NCBI RefSeq assembly: GCF_001649575.2
Contig: NC_051448.1
Coordinates: forward strand, 19,886,078 to 19,950,077
From: Kryptolebias marmoratus
Lineage: Eukaryota > Chordata > Actinopteri > Cyprinodontiformes > Rivulidae
DNA: 64,000 bases
Direction: 5' to 3'
Shown here: piece by piece, positions 44,101 to 53,600 of the stretch
Layout: every line of letters begins with the position of its first letter
Numbering within the stretch: position 1 is the stretch's first letter
The notes under the pieces: generated by a model
The model's input: only the letters and a program-made list of their open reading frames with translations
Databases searched by the model: none
Told to the model about the DNA's origin: nothing
Translations under genes and position numbers: made by a program

Positions 44101-47100
44101 TAGTCTGGTGCGCCTTATATATGACAAAAGTTTGAAAATGGACCATTCATTGACAGTGCGTCTTATAATCCAGTGTGCCCTATAGTGCGGAAAATACGGT
44201 AAACAATAAATGCATTTTGGTATAATATAAAATGTTAGCTCATTTAAAGTTGTATTTACCTCCTTTAAAAACTTGGTATAGCCAAAGAGGTTTTAGGTAT
44301 ATCCTGACATATTAAAGAAGTCCTAAAGCATTTATTTATTTATTATTGTTACCTGGGTTCTGTTATAGAGTTGATCCAGCTTGGTCTGGATGCTGTTGAT
44401 GGTTTCCTTCATGTGCGGCTGGGCTGAATCTGCAGCAATAGAGGCCCCACTCAAGCCATGCCTGGAAAAAAGGAGGTCGACAGTTTTGTCCAAGATTTAC
44501 TACTACTTCACACACAATATTTAGCAGAAAACCTCAGGGTAAGTTTGACCCCCGTTTTAGTTTTCAACACGTTTTGTGAATGAGGAAGCAGCCTGTGGAG
44601 CAAACACAAGGATAAACAAGCTTTTAGTCCCAAAAGGAGCTGATGTGGCCGTTTGTTTATGTCATGAGGTTCTTGTTAAAAATGGGCTATTTCTGGCTTC
44701 CCGTCTGTTTATTTAACTTAAGAGGGGTAGCCTCTCCCGACACACCTATGATGTGCCATAAACGGTGACCGTCAGGAAATAACAGAAAACTAGCATTTGT
44801 GTTTCCTGGATTTCTTTAAACAAAGATTCCAGTGTGCAGGTGAAGACACTTCAGGCACTAAAACACACACTTGGATGGATTGAAAACAAATTCACATACA
44901 GCCTTTGGTTTATGCCATGAATGGTGTTCTGCATGTTGTGGAGGTTGTTGGTCAGACCCCGGATGGTGTCCTCCAGCTGCTGGATTCGGTTTGTGTCGCC
45001 TTAAAAAGAAAAAAGAAAAAGGAATTAAACCTAATGTGTAATTGAAGTACGGGGGGTTGTGAAAGTATCTACGCCTTGGTATTCTTTCTCTTTTGTTGCC
45101 TTACAACTTAGAATTTAAATGAGTTTTCAGTTTGGTCATAGGTAATGGACCTACACAAAATCCCAAATCCTGAACCTTCCCACAGAGCTCCATTAATCCC
45201 GTTATTAGGAAATGAAAAGATGATGCCAACACAGCAAACCTGCCAAGAGAGGGCCGTCCACCAAACCTCACAGATCAGATAAGGAGTTTATTAATCAGAG
45301 AAGCAACCAAGAAGCCAAAGATGACCCTGATGGAGCTGAGCTGTTCTGTAGAGATGGGAGGATCTATCCGTTGGACCATTAAAAGCTGCACAGAAGCTGG
45401 ACCTCATGGAAGAGTGGGCAGGAAAACACATTACTTGAAGACAAAATTAAGGCAGACTGTCTAGAATTTGCCTAGAGATGTATTGAGGTCTCCCCAAACA
45501 TGTGGAAGAAGGTGCTGCAGATGACCTAACACCTCCTATCATGCTAAAAACACCGTCCCTACAGTAAAGCACGTTGGTAGCAGCATCATGCTGTGAGGAA
45601 GACATTGTCAGTGTTAAAGGAAAGATGAATGGAGCAAAATACAAAGAAAATCTTGAGGGAAACCGGAGACTTAAGACTGGGACAGAGGTCCACCTTCCAG
45701 TAGGACAATGACTCTAAAGATTTGGCTGAAGCAACTCCAGTGGTTGAAGGAGATCCAGTTAAAGGTCCTGGAGTGGTCCAGTCAGAGCCCAGACCTCCGT
45801 CCAACTGAAAATCTCTGGTTTGATTTAAAAATTATTTGACACAAGCAGCACCCATCCAACCTGAAGGAGCTGCAGCAGTTTGGTCAGGAAGAACAGACAA
45901 TAAGTCCAGTGGTTAGATGGATCGAGATCATGGAGGCAAACCTGAAGAAACTTACTGCTGGAACTGCTGCAAAAGATACTGACAAAAAGTTTTTACTTTG
46001 GGGGATGGGGAGGCGAATACATACAGTATGCACACCCCAATTTTCAGTTTTCTTTTGGTCGCAAAAGTTCAACTAGTTTTCCGTACGTTTAACTTAAATA
46101 ATTGGAAGTATTTTGTGTAGGTCCATTACATGCAGTCAAATTAAAAATCCATTTAAATTCCAGATTATAAGGCAGTAAAATAGAGAGAATCCTAAAGGGA
46201 GGTAAAAACCTTTGCATTGAGAGTGGAGCTTAGCTTTTAAATAAAATGTCAGAATAATATGAATGAGACTGCTAAAGTCTTAGCACTGCTCAAATGGAAA
46301 TAAACTGACATCATGTATTTCCAAGCACCAACCACATGATTGCATCCAGCTCTGAAGACACTTTCAATTTTTATTTATTTATTTTTTGTTGTTGTTGTTG
46401 TTGCTAATTTTGCCAACAATTAGGTATAACATTACAGCCACAAGTATAAAGCTGAGTTTTTAAAGCAATTAAGGCTCAGCAATTTTGTGCCTTTGACTAA
46501 TAATCGCTGTAATTTCCAGAAGACTCATTCATTCATTCATTCGTAACAAAATAGGAGAGTAATTTAAATTACCTTTGCTCTGTCCTCCGCCTGTGTTGTA
46601 ACCGTTCAGTGTGGTCTGAATTTGCCCCCCGGTGACCCGTGTGTCAGGGGTCGCCTGTGGCCCCTGGTGGCAGTCGTCCCCCGAGTAACCGTGGCAACAC
46701 TTCCACTCCATTTCCGTCACCATCTTGTAGGCTACCTTATACCTCGGTCTCCTGTACGTCCGGTAGCTGAGGAGGACACGGTGAAATGTCGTTTCACTCC
46801 GTCAAACACTGCGCTTTCACTTTGTTGTTTTCATGTTTTGGTTATCCCCAATAATGTCTTTTTTAACTGATTTTAATATCTACAACTGATTAGCTTTTGA
46901 ACTCAACCCACTTAAAGAAGGCCGCCACCACTAACTGACCTCAGGAAACACAAAAATGGCCGTAGCTCGGCCATTTTTGCAAACGCCGAGCTATAATTTG
47001 GTGCGGTTGTAGCTGGGAGTCATCCCCAACACATACTCTGAGCACTGACAGATTACCCAGGATCTTTGTTTAAGACGTTGGCGTGCCAGCGGGTGATGTG

Positions 47101-49423
47101 CATTTCTTCAAGGAATGCAACTTTGATTGCCTAGATACCAACATAGCCTTGAAGCTATAATGTTACATTTCAATCAAACAGAAAAAATTTACAACCAAAT
47201 ACCAAATAAATTTGATTAAAAAAAGCATGACTCCAGCCCTTAGATAATTACTATTACATGTAAATAAAATGCAACTCCATACCCACACTTTCACCCAGCT
47301 CCCATTAATTCTCCTGTTTATTCCACCAGCTGCTGACTCAATCCAGATTATAGGCTTCGAAAAGTTTCCAAAAATGTGCTGATGGTCTTGGCTTCGCAGT
47401 CACCAAGCCATATTTGTTCTGAAACGTTGCTCTGAAATGTCCCAAACTGTTCGGGACGCTGTTGAGTGTTCGTATTCCCTGGGGGTCATTGTCCGTACAT
47501 GGGTTCATATCTGTCACACATGAGCTCCGTAAACTTTAAGCGCTATTTCTGCCTCCTTAAATCCTCTTTTGTTTTCCAAGAGAAACTGACGGCACTTATC
47601 TGGTACTAAAATCAGACTTTCTTGCTCACAGAGGGCTTCCAAAATAAAAAGGGATTAATGTTTTGTTTGGAAATCTTTGCTGTAGGTTTATTAATATTGT
47701 GTCAGTCAGCTGTGTCTAAAACGACTCCCTGCTGCAGGGACCGTGCAATAAATAGAACAAGAATTGGCCAGAAATATCAGTCAACGGACTGTGAGAGTTT
47801 GGAAGGTTTTTTTTTTTTTTTTATCACAATCCACAAACGTCTCTGTAGGTACTATGGAGCTTGTGTGTGAGACATAAAGGTCCTTTCAGAGGAGAGAATG
47901 AGCGATGGGGAAGGAAGGCAGAGATGGGCAGAATTAAAGGAAAGGAGACAATGACGATGAAGAAGGACAGATGGAGTAAGAGGAACCGATTGTTTTCCCA
48001 GGGAGGAGGACTAGACTGCGGTGCCTGGAGCCCCAGTTGGCTTCATTCTCAGCATAGTCCAGGTTTACTCCGAAGCCCCTGGCAGAGCTGGGGATCAAGC
48101 AGCTGAGGTCAAAGCCCAGCAAAAACTTCAAAAGAGCAAAAAAAAAAAAAAAACCCAAAACACTGGCCACGTTTGATGAATGTTTTCTTGCGAACGAAAG
48201 AAAAAGACGTTCGCTAAGTCCCGGGATTCAGCATGTTTTCCGCCGGACCTTTAATCTGGAGTATTCCCACGTGGTTACGGGACGGGGAGCTCGAGTGAGC
48301 AAGCAGTGCTTCATCACTGAGCCGAGCCAAACGCTGAGCTGTATTCATGATTACAGACAGGATCCGGTTACACATACCTCAGCTACGATAGGGAACCTCG
48401 AGGGCCAGGCAGCCTAACGGGAATACAGCGGCCATTTTGAAGCAGGGCTCTGTGGAAAAGTTATGAGCAATTGCTATTTTACCTGCTATAGATAGCTCCT
48501 TGAATGACCCCAGTTTGGAAGAAACAGCTGAATTCTATCAGGACCAACGAGCTAGCGGCTAGTCAGCTAAGACCAGAGTGTCTCAAAACAACTTAAATCT
48601 CAAAAAAATGTCATAACCGGCTTTTTTAAAATTAAACCTTTACACTTCCATCAAGTTCCCATTACATGGATATTACATATATATATATATATATAAAAAT
48701 GCCAAAGAAACCCCAGTAATTTTTTTCAATCTCCTATTATTAATTTAAAATTAGTGTAATTTTTTTTTTCATTTGAGACTTTGAAAACAAATACATTTTA
48801 TGACTTTTTTTAAATTCATGTTAGCTTCTAAACACTTTTTATTTCCTCTTTAAAGACCTGTGTAACGCAAAACTGATGATGGTGTAATGGTCTACGAAAT
48901 GGTGATTCCGTCTATCGCTATAAAACCTTTGATGCTGGAGTTGATTGATCTTGGCTGTTCTCAGACTAGCCATTAGCTCATCAATCTGGTCAGACTTAAA
49001 CTTTGTTTCTCCAAACTAAGGTCATTCAAAAAGCTGTAGGTACAGCAGGTACAGTTTTAATTGTTCATAGCTCTTCTACTGAACCCAGTGAAACCTTAAA
49101 CTTAAACTTTAAACTTTTCATTTTAAAAGTCTGGAGAAAAGAAGTGAAAAGAGCTGAGCGGATCCAGTGGCTCCAGACAGGAAAGAGGAGCAGACGATGG
49201 ATGGATGAAGGAAATGAACTCTGAAGACAGGATGTCAGAGGAGCAAACGTGAATACAGATTCAACATTTTTACTGGGGAATTCCAGTAAAAGGAAGAGAC
49301 ACTCACGCCACTCGAGGACACTGGCCCCAGGTGCAGCGCTGGTAGTCTGGTTTGATGTAAGTCTCCACTCCATCCTCCATCACACAGCTAACCGTGCGCG
49401 TCACCACATAAGCACACCAGTTT
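31846..49423 (-). CDS. emilin1: emilin1, elastin microfibril interfacer 1 (gene span, 5' end missing)
   Basis: Eleven minus-strand exons join in phase into about 989 codons and a stop; human EMILIN1 has 1016 residues. Domain order is EMI domain (first two exons), a long coiled-coil region over five exons, 16 collagen G-X-Y triplets and a C-terminal gC1q domain. Secreted EMILIN-1 trimerises through gC1q, binds elastic fibres, restrains TGF-beta processing and binds integrin alpha4beta1. It is not EMILIN-3, which lacks gC1q; the block [12 protein letters not shown] and the segment after it fit EMILIN-1 best. The signal peptide and about 50 N-terminal residues were not found, so their exon(s) lie in or beyond the 49.4-64 kb flank. 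Fish may have a and b paralogues, which cannot be told apart here. Confidence 0.93.
33154..34281. mobile_element. hAT transposon with exact 8-bp duplication (interior gapped)
   Basis: Ends CAGTGGCGGCTGG and CCAGCCGCCACTG, flanked by ACTCCTAC at 33146-33153 and 34282-34289. 33558-34133 is a run of N, so coding content cannot be judged; apparent long ORFs here are artefacts of the gap. Two hairpins lie at 34150-34194 and 34199-34235. It lies in the last intron of emilin1. Confidence 0.88.
34150..34235. repeat. Pair of palindromes inside the hAT element
   Basis: 34150-34194 is a near-perfect 45-bp palindrome (arms GATACCTTA and ATATGTTTTGG). 34199-34235 is a perfect 15-bp inverted repeat (AATAGACATATACCA) with a 7-nt loop. 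Confidence 0.85.
34459..34658. repeat. Foldback interspersed repeat, copy 2
   Basis: The same family as 31113-31325, more diverged in its arms. It lies in the last intron of emilin1. Confidence 0.8.
34913..35047 (-). CDS. emilin1: emilin1 exon j (end of collagen, start of gC1q)
   Basis: It completes a last triplet (GFP) and then enters the gC1q domain with [14 protein letters not shown] and a [15 protein letters not shown] strand (human RVLLNDGGYYDPETG). The acceptor is CGCCAG|GTTTCC and the donor ACAG|GTGGGT. Confidence 0.92.
35148..35165 (-). CDS. emilin1: emilin1 exon i, 18-nt collagen microexon
   Basis: The sequence GTCTCAGAGGCGAACAGG between CAG and GTATGT splice sites adds exactly two triplets (GLR GEQ) and one further Gly base. 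It is required in neither phase nor length, but its perfect G-X-Y reading and both splice sites make it a real exon. The introns on each side are only about 100 bp. Confidence 0.88.
35272..35388 (-). CDS. emilin1: emilin1 exon h (collagen-like repeat)
   Basis: A 117-nt exon holding 13 uninterrupted G-X-Y triplets, from [12 protein letters not shown] to GPVGPPG, with Gly split at both borders as in classical collagen-type exons. The acceptor is CTCCAG|GTCCTC and the donor CCCAG|GTAAAA. A mariner-like MITE ends only 52 bp upstream of the exon. Confidence 0.94.
35441..36200. mobile_element. Mariner-like MITE, copy 1 (gapped)
   Basis: Ends CCGTATTTTCCGGACTATAA and its exact complement, with TA on both sides, as for Tc1/mariner insertion. 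35704-35837 is a gap. GTCGCAC-type words recur near both ends. It lies in the emilin1 intron before the collagen exon. Confidence 0.88.
36458..36872 (-). CDS. emilin1: emilin1 exon g (coiled coil to collagen junction)
   Basis: It starts [11 protein letters not shown] and contains [20 protein letters not shown] then [10 protein letters not shown] (human LEGVCERLD and GLSRHVAGLW). It ends FRDRDFSG, the glycine split at donor TCTG|GTGAGT so that the collagen repeat starts in the next exon. The acceptor is the slightly unusual TTCAAG|GTGACC. Confidence 0.93.
38311..38524. repeat. Foldback interspersed repeat, copy 3
   Basis: Well-conserved arms (TGCTCCAACACACCTGATT and complement). It lies in the emilin1 intron between exons f and g. 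Confidence 0.83.
38906..40183 (-). CDS. emilin1: emilin1 exon f (main coiled-coil exon)
   Basis: A 1278-nt exon (426 codons), phase 0 at both ends. It is coiled coil throughout, beginning [20 protein letters not shown] (human RRQQQEDRERLRAM). It has cysteine pairs at [18 protein letters not shown] and others that match human positions, and ends near [12 protein letters not shown] sequence ([19 protein letters not shown]). The donor is GAG|GTAAGC. The long plus-strand ORFs over this exon are antisense shadows. Confidence 0.94.
40967..41612 (+). mobile_element. Harbinger-like element, copy 3
   Basis: Terminal repeats TGCCCCTTTTACACGGGC and complement, duplication TAT at 40964-40966 and 41613-41615. 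The 68-codon ORF is intact from about 41167 to 41373 and ends at a GTAAGC donor-like site. It lies in the emilin1 intron between exons e and f. Confidence 0.82.
42090..42257 (-). CDS. emilin1: emilin1 exon e (coiled coil, Gly-rich loop)
   Basis: Fifty-six codons, phase 0 at both ends. It begins [16 protein letters not shown] (human THDQELGHLNNH), passes a Gly run and ends with a CSAC motif (human CSVC). The acceptor is GCTTAG|GTCCAC and the donor CAG|GTAAGC. Confidence 0.9.
42850..43630 (-). pseudogene. Tc1-like transposase remnant in emilin1 intron
   Basis: Minus-strand blocks [48 protein letters not shown]; upstream, a decayed N-terminal part is readable in shifting frames. Multiple stops and frameshifts. 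Confidence 0.82.
43688..44199. mobile_element. Mariner-like MITE, copy 2, with embedded Harbinger-like piece
   Basis: Ends CCGTATTTTCCGGACTATAA and near complement, flanked by TA. Its middle (about 43844-44087) matches the complement of the element at 29397-29965, including the words for YHHLYDP-type sequence. Confidence 0.82.
44353..44461 (-). CDS. emilin1: emilin1 exon d (coiled coil)
   Basis: It encodes [15 protein letters not shown] then [20 protein letters not shown], matching the human HETLNEIQHQLQLLDTRV region. The acceptor is TTCCAG|GCATGG and the donor CAG|GTAACA. Confidence 0.88.
44900..44999 (-). CDS. emilin1: emilin1 exon c (coiled coil)
   Basis: This 100-nt exon encodes [20 protein letters not shown] and more, with heptad-like spacing of Leu, Ile and Met. 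The human counterpart is the KVQQLEEQVQSL segment. The acceptor is TTTTAAG|GCGAC and the donor CT|GTATGT, with phase correct on both sides. Confidence 0.88.
45058..46212 (+). mobile_element. Tc1-like transposon with about 95-bp terminal repeats
   Basis: The left end (45080-45170) and right end (46115-46200) are inverted repeats sharing AATGGACCTACACAAAAT exactly. Between them is a decayed transposase: [40 protein letters not shown] and other blocks in several frames. It is in the intron between emilin1 exons b and c. Confidence 0.87.
46573..46766 (-). CDS. emilin1: emilin1 exon b (EMI domain, second half)
   Basis: It encodes [14 protein letters not shown] and then [14 protein letters not shown], the hallmark end of an EMI domain (human WRCC-GYGGDDC), followed by a Gly/Thr-rich linker. 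The acceptor is CCTCAG|CTAC and the donor AAAG|GTAATT. The intron upstream (46767-49306) has a copy of a dispersed teleost repeat near 46.9-47.05 kb. Confidence 0.93.
46890..47060. repeat. Dispersed teleost repeat (representative copy)
   Basis: A family with the words ATGGCCGTAGCTCGGCC, TTGACTCCAAAAG and GAGATATTTTGCTAAC. Other copies lie at about 17.96-18.09, 19.25-19.80, 19.95-20.10, 25.15-25.27, 25.83-26.56, 52.65-52.88, 55.01-55.18 and 56.5-56.7 kb. Limits are approximate and the class is unknown to me. Confidence 0.6.
49307..49423 (-). CDS. emilin1: emilin1 exon a (EMI domain, first half)
   Basis: It encodes [18 protein letters not shown] and the CTWGQCP motif, nearly identical to the human EMI domain start. 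The acceptor is TTTTTAG|AAAC and the donor GTGGC|GTGAGT. Several cysteines of the EMI fold are visible. It starts with the last base of a codon begun in an upstream exon not found here. Confidence 0.93.
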
Positions 49424-50329
49424 CTAAAAAAAAAATACACATGAAAGGTAAAGGACATGTGGCAAGATTAAACACATACAGGCAGTCAGTTTTTCTATGA
49501 GTTTGACATAAACGTCACAGTTTTCTGCATGTACACCCTGAATATACAAAAATAGTGGTGACTGGCTGATTGTCAGGCTCCACTATAGGTTAGGAGATCA
49601 ATATCTCTAACCCTGATTGTTATTCTGCAGTCCAGAAATGGGTGCAAATGTCAGATCAGCTCAGGATAACTGCTCGGGTTTTAACAAAGGCCGCCATTGT
49701 TCTCCCCTTCCAGCTCTACGCTAACCAGCCCCCCCGCCACCCGACACACACACGTTAAACATCACTGTCGAACATTTCAGCTGGCCACTTCTATAACGGC
49801 CTCTCTCGCTTCTCACGCCAGAGAGTTCAAAATGCAGACTGGCGTTTTTCAGAGCAGGACAGCGGTTCGGTCACGTGCAGCTGACGCGGCATAAAGGGAA
49901 GGAAAAAGAACTCAAGGGTGCAGGTGTGGTTCTGTCATCTCCAGGAAACAGATTCTAAACTAGCCATTCTTTGCCCCTTCCTATCTTTCCTCTTCGGTGT
50001 GGGATCCGACAGACACAACCGCGAATGTGTGACAGAAATCAACAGCAGATCGGCTGCTGCTTGCGTCGGCCTGCTGAGTTGAGTCAACTTTACGCCGTCT
50101 GTGCGGAATTGTCAAACTCATCAATCCTTTTTGTTTCCCCGTTCCAAGGGAGGTAACCTGCTCATCGTTTGCAGTAAGGAGGGCGTAGCGTCATTCCGGG
50201 AACAAGCTGAAAACCAAAGCTTTCGATTTATTGGTCCGTCTTCGTTCCAACCCTCACCTACGGTCATGAGGTTTGAATCGTGACCCAAACAACAAGCGGC
50301 TGTAATCAGCTTCCGCTGTTGGGTGGCCA

Positions 50330-50620
50330 AGCTCAAAGTAAGGAGCTCAAAGTGGAGCAGCTGCTCCTCCTCATCGAAAGAAGTCAGTTGAGGTGGTTCG
50401 GGAATCTGATTAGGATGCCTCCCCTTAGAGTTGTTAGAGGCACACCCTACTGGCAGTACCAGAACTTGCTGCAGGCCCTACATATCCTCCCTGGCCTGGT
50501 GACACCTTGGGGTCCCCCCCAGGACGAGCTGGAGAGTGTTGTAAGGTAGAAGGACCCTTGGACTTCATCCCTCGAGCCATGACCTCTGCAACCCAACCTC
50601 AGTTAGGGGGTTGAAAATGA
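50330..50620 (+). mobile_element. RTE-like LINE fragment
   Basis: Reads LLIERSQLRWFGNLIRMPPL, a block typical of fish RTE-like reverse transcriptase C-termini, then decays. Related to 13325-14091. Confidence 0.75.
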
Positions 50621-53600
50621 TTGGATTAATATTTTCTTGTTCATACCAGATGATGTTTATACCAGCATGTAATGTATTCTGTCAGGGGGTAAGGACTCTG
50701 AAATCCTGTCTGTTCCTGCATCAGAACAACACAACGCTGCAGGCCACCAAAAATAGGTAAAGTCTGTTGTAAATGTGAACTGGGTCGTTTGGACATTATC
50801 CAGAAACCTTCTAACTAAGCAGGTCACCTTCTTCACATTATGTTGTGCCAGAAGCGTCTACACAGAGCTCCTGTGTTCTTTGTTAGGTTTTTGTTTTTCC
50901 TGTCAGAATTAAACTCTCTTTCTTCAAACTGAGGCTGGTCAAAGAGATGCTTACAACAATTACAAAGAAATATGGAGCTATTTGTACAGTTTTTTTTTTT
51001 TTTTTTTTAGGTCTGTCTCACTTCATTTTGATCCCGTCTCCATTGAACTTTAATCATATACTAAATTGGTTCATAACTGAGAGAAAACTGTAAACGCTAT
51101 TTAAAAAAATGAAGTGAAAATTTTTGGAGAATCATTAGCCAAGCTAAGAGAGAAGTGCAGACGTGGCCTAAGTCTGGAACATTTATGCTAACTCATAACG
51201 CTAACGCATTGCGCAACTTAGAAGTAATCATGCTGAAAAGCTTGACGCTTTTATGGCATAACAAACATGTAAACATGTTATTGCCGTCTCCCTTTAGCTC
51301 ATTTGAATTGGGTTTAAAATGCATAATTTGACAAATTAACAGACAGCTGCCATTTTACTCATCAAGCTAACACAGCGCAGCATTAGCATTAGCTTGTACA
51401 GCTACCTAGCTAGAACGATCTCACGTAAACATCTTTTCTCCTAACATAATTTTTATTTTACTTTTTTTATTATTTGCCTCATGTTTATGAGCCAACGTCC
51501 AACAGCTGACGCTTGGCGAGCGAGCAAACAAGTTTGAGCTTCCCTAAAACAGCTCGAAGCTAACTTTCACAGCCCGTAATTTGCTGGTGATAAAACCACA
51601 TTCCTGCAGCTCCAGGGTTGAAATAAAGTGTAAATAGTTCTTCCCCTGACCCCATTTTAAATATTCATCATGAAACAGCTCCAGTAAAGCGTTAGCTGTC
51701 AAAGGAATTTGTTAAAGTAACACAGACTTTTTTTTCCTTTTTTTCTTTAATATGCTTTTAGGCTCACACTCAAGCTGACAGTTTTACACAACACACACAC
51801 ACACACACACTCCCACATTCCCCTCCGCTGCCCTCCTCTGACCCTCAGATGTTTCGGTTGATAACCGCCGCAGAAACATTCAAAACACAGATGCCTTTCA
51901 GTCACTTTCCATCATCATTTTTATATTATCCAGACTTCCCCTCCGCTGCTATTTCTCCGGTGGTTATTATGGCTAATTAGTGTCAATCTTGAGCCCGTCT
52001 GAGCGGAGCTATGAAGGCTTCACGGATAAAAGCTGGAACATACAAGGAGTTCTTTCAAACCGGATGGACATTGGGACAGCGTCCCAGTGTCTGCCACTTT
52101 GTCTCTGGCCCCTTACTGTCTCAGTTAAAAGGGATTTTAAACTGTTTCAAGTTAAGGCGGTGAATTTTTCTTGCACCTGTTTCTCTTTGCGTCCATCTGC
52201 TTATCACCTGCTTCTCATTCCATGTCTGTTTCTTTTCTTCTTTCCTCACTCGGACCCCNNNNNNNNNNNNNNNNNNNNNNNNNNNNNNNNNNNNNNNNNN
52301 NNNNNNNNNNNNNNNNNNNNNNNNNNNNNNNCCCATGACCACCAGTCAGTCTTTCATATCTTCACTGACACACAGAGGTTATCGCACTCTGATCCTCCCA
52401 AAGCCTCAAGGCCCGCTCCTCATGACCCGGGTCTAATCAACGTGGGAAAGTAAACGCAGCTAATTAGCTGTCAGCCTGTACAGTAATGCCGGGGGCCCTT
52501 TATTTAAATCTATATCTAATCTTTTATTTTCAGTGCACTAAAGATGTTTCTCAGAGGATTCCACGTACTGAGCATTTGACTTTTGAGTTCCTTTAGTTTT
52601 TGCATTACCAACTGCTGCGAGCACGCATGTTCATTTTTTTGTACGCCTGTTAGCAAAACATCTCTTGAACCATTGCGCAGATTTTACCCAAACTCCCTGG
52701 AAGCAATCGCTGGATGTGCATCTACAACCCATGGTGATCGAATTACCATGGCCACCACAGCTAATTGACCTTAGCTGGCACAAAAAAGGCTGTAGCTCCA
52801 TCGGTTTTACAGATATTGAGCTCAAATTTGGCATGATAGTAGCTGAGAGTCATATTCACCTTAGTGTAGTGATGATTCACCGTCCGAGGCGGTGAAAACT
52901 GACGTAACAATTTTATTTGACGGTGGTCAATTGAGGTCTTGGCTGTCATAGAATAATCTTCAGCCATACTATGGGAAAACTATGCTTCCTAGTTTTTATT
53001 TTGCTTAAAAGTATAGTTTCCTGAAATAAAAGGGGTGGCCGGTATACATACATCTATGGCAGTGGCCATCTTGGTTTTTGACATGGCAACCCAATTTTTC
53101 GATAGCGACCTTACTTATGCTTAGCTGTATCCACACACCAAAATGAAGTTCGGTACCTCGCTTATTTTTCAAGTTCTCCTGCTCACAAGTTGAACTGGAC
53201 GAACAGAGGGTAATTCCAAGTCCCCTTTTCGCCTTGTGACAGGGGAACAAAAACACGATTTCTTCTCTGAGTGCAGGTTCTATGTAGAAAACTCAGGAGT
53301 AGTTCAAAAACCGTGCACGGCAAACCTCCCCTGTGTGAACGTGGCTCCTTTGGGACATTCATGGGATATCGCGTTGCGCTGAGTTGATTTGAAGAAAATA
53401 CACCTTCTGATGATCCCGTTACAGCCTGGAGTCTGAAGCAGGACCAGGAGGAAGCGATTGTCATTTGGCTGAAATGATGCAGTACTTATCTCTGAAACAG
53501 CTCGTCTCTGTGTTTCGCAGCATATGTGGTTCATCACTGTGATCCAGGATAACATTCTGATGGGCTTTTCTGTGGTTTTAAACATTTCAGTAAATACTTT

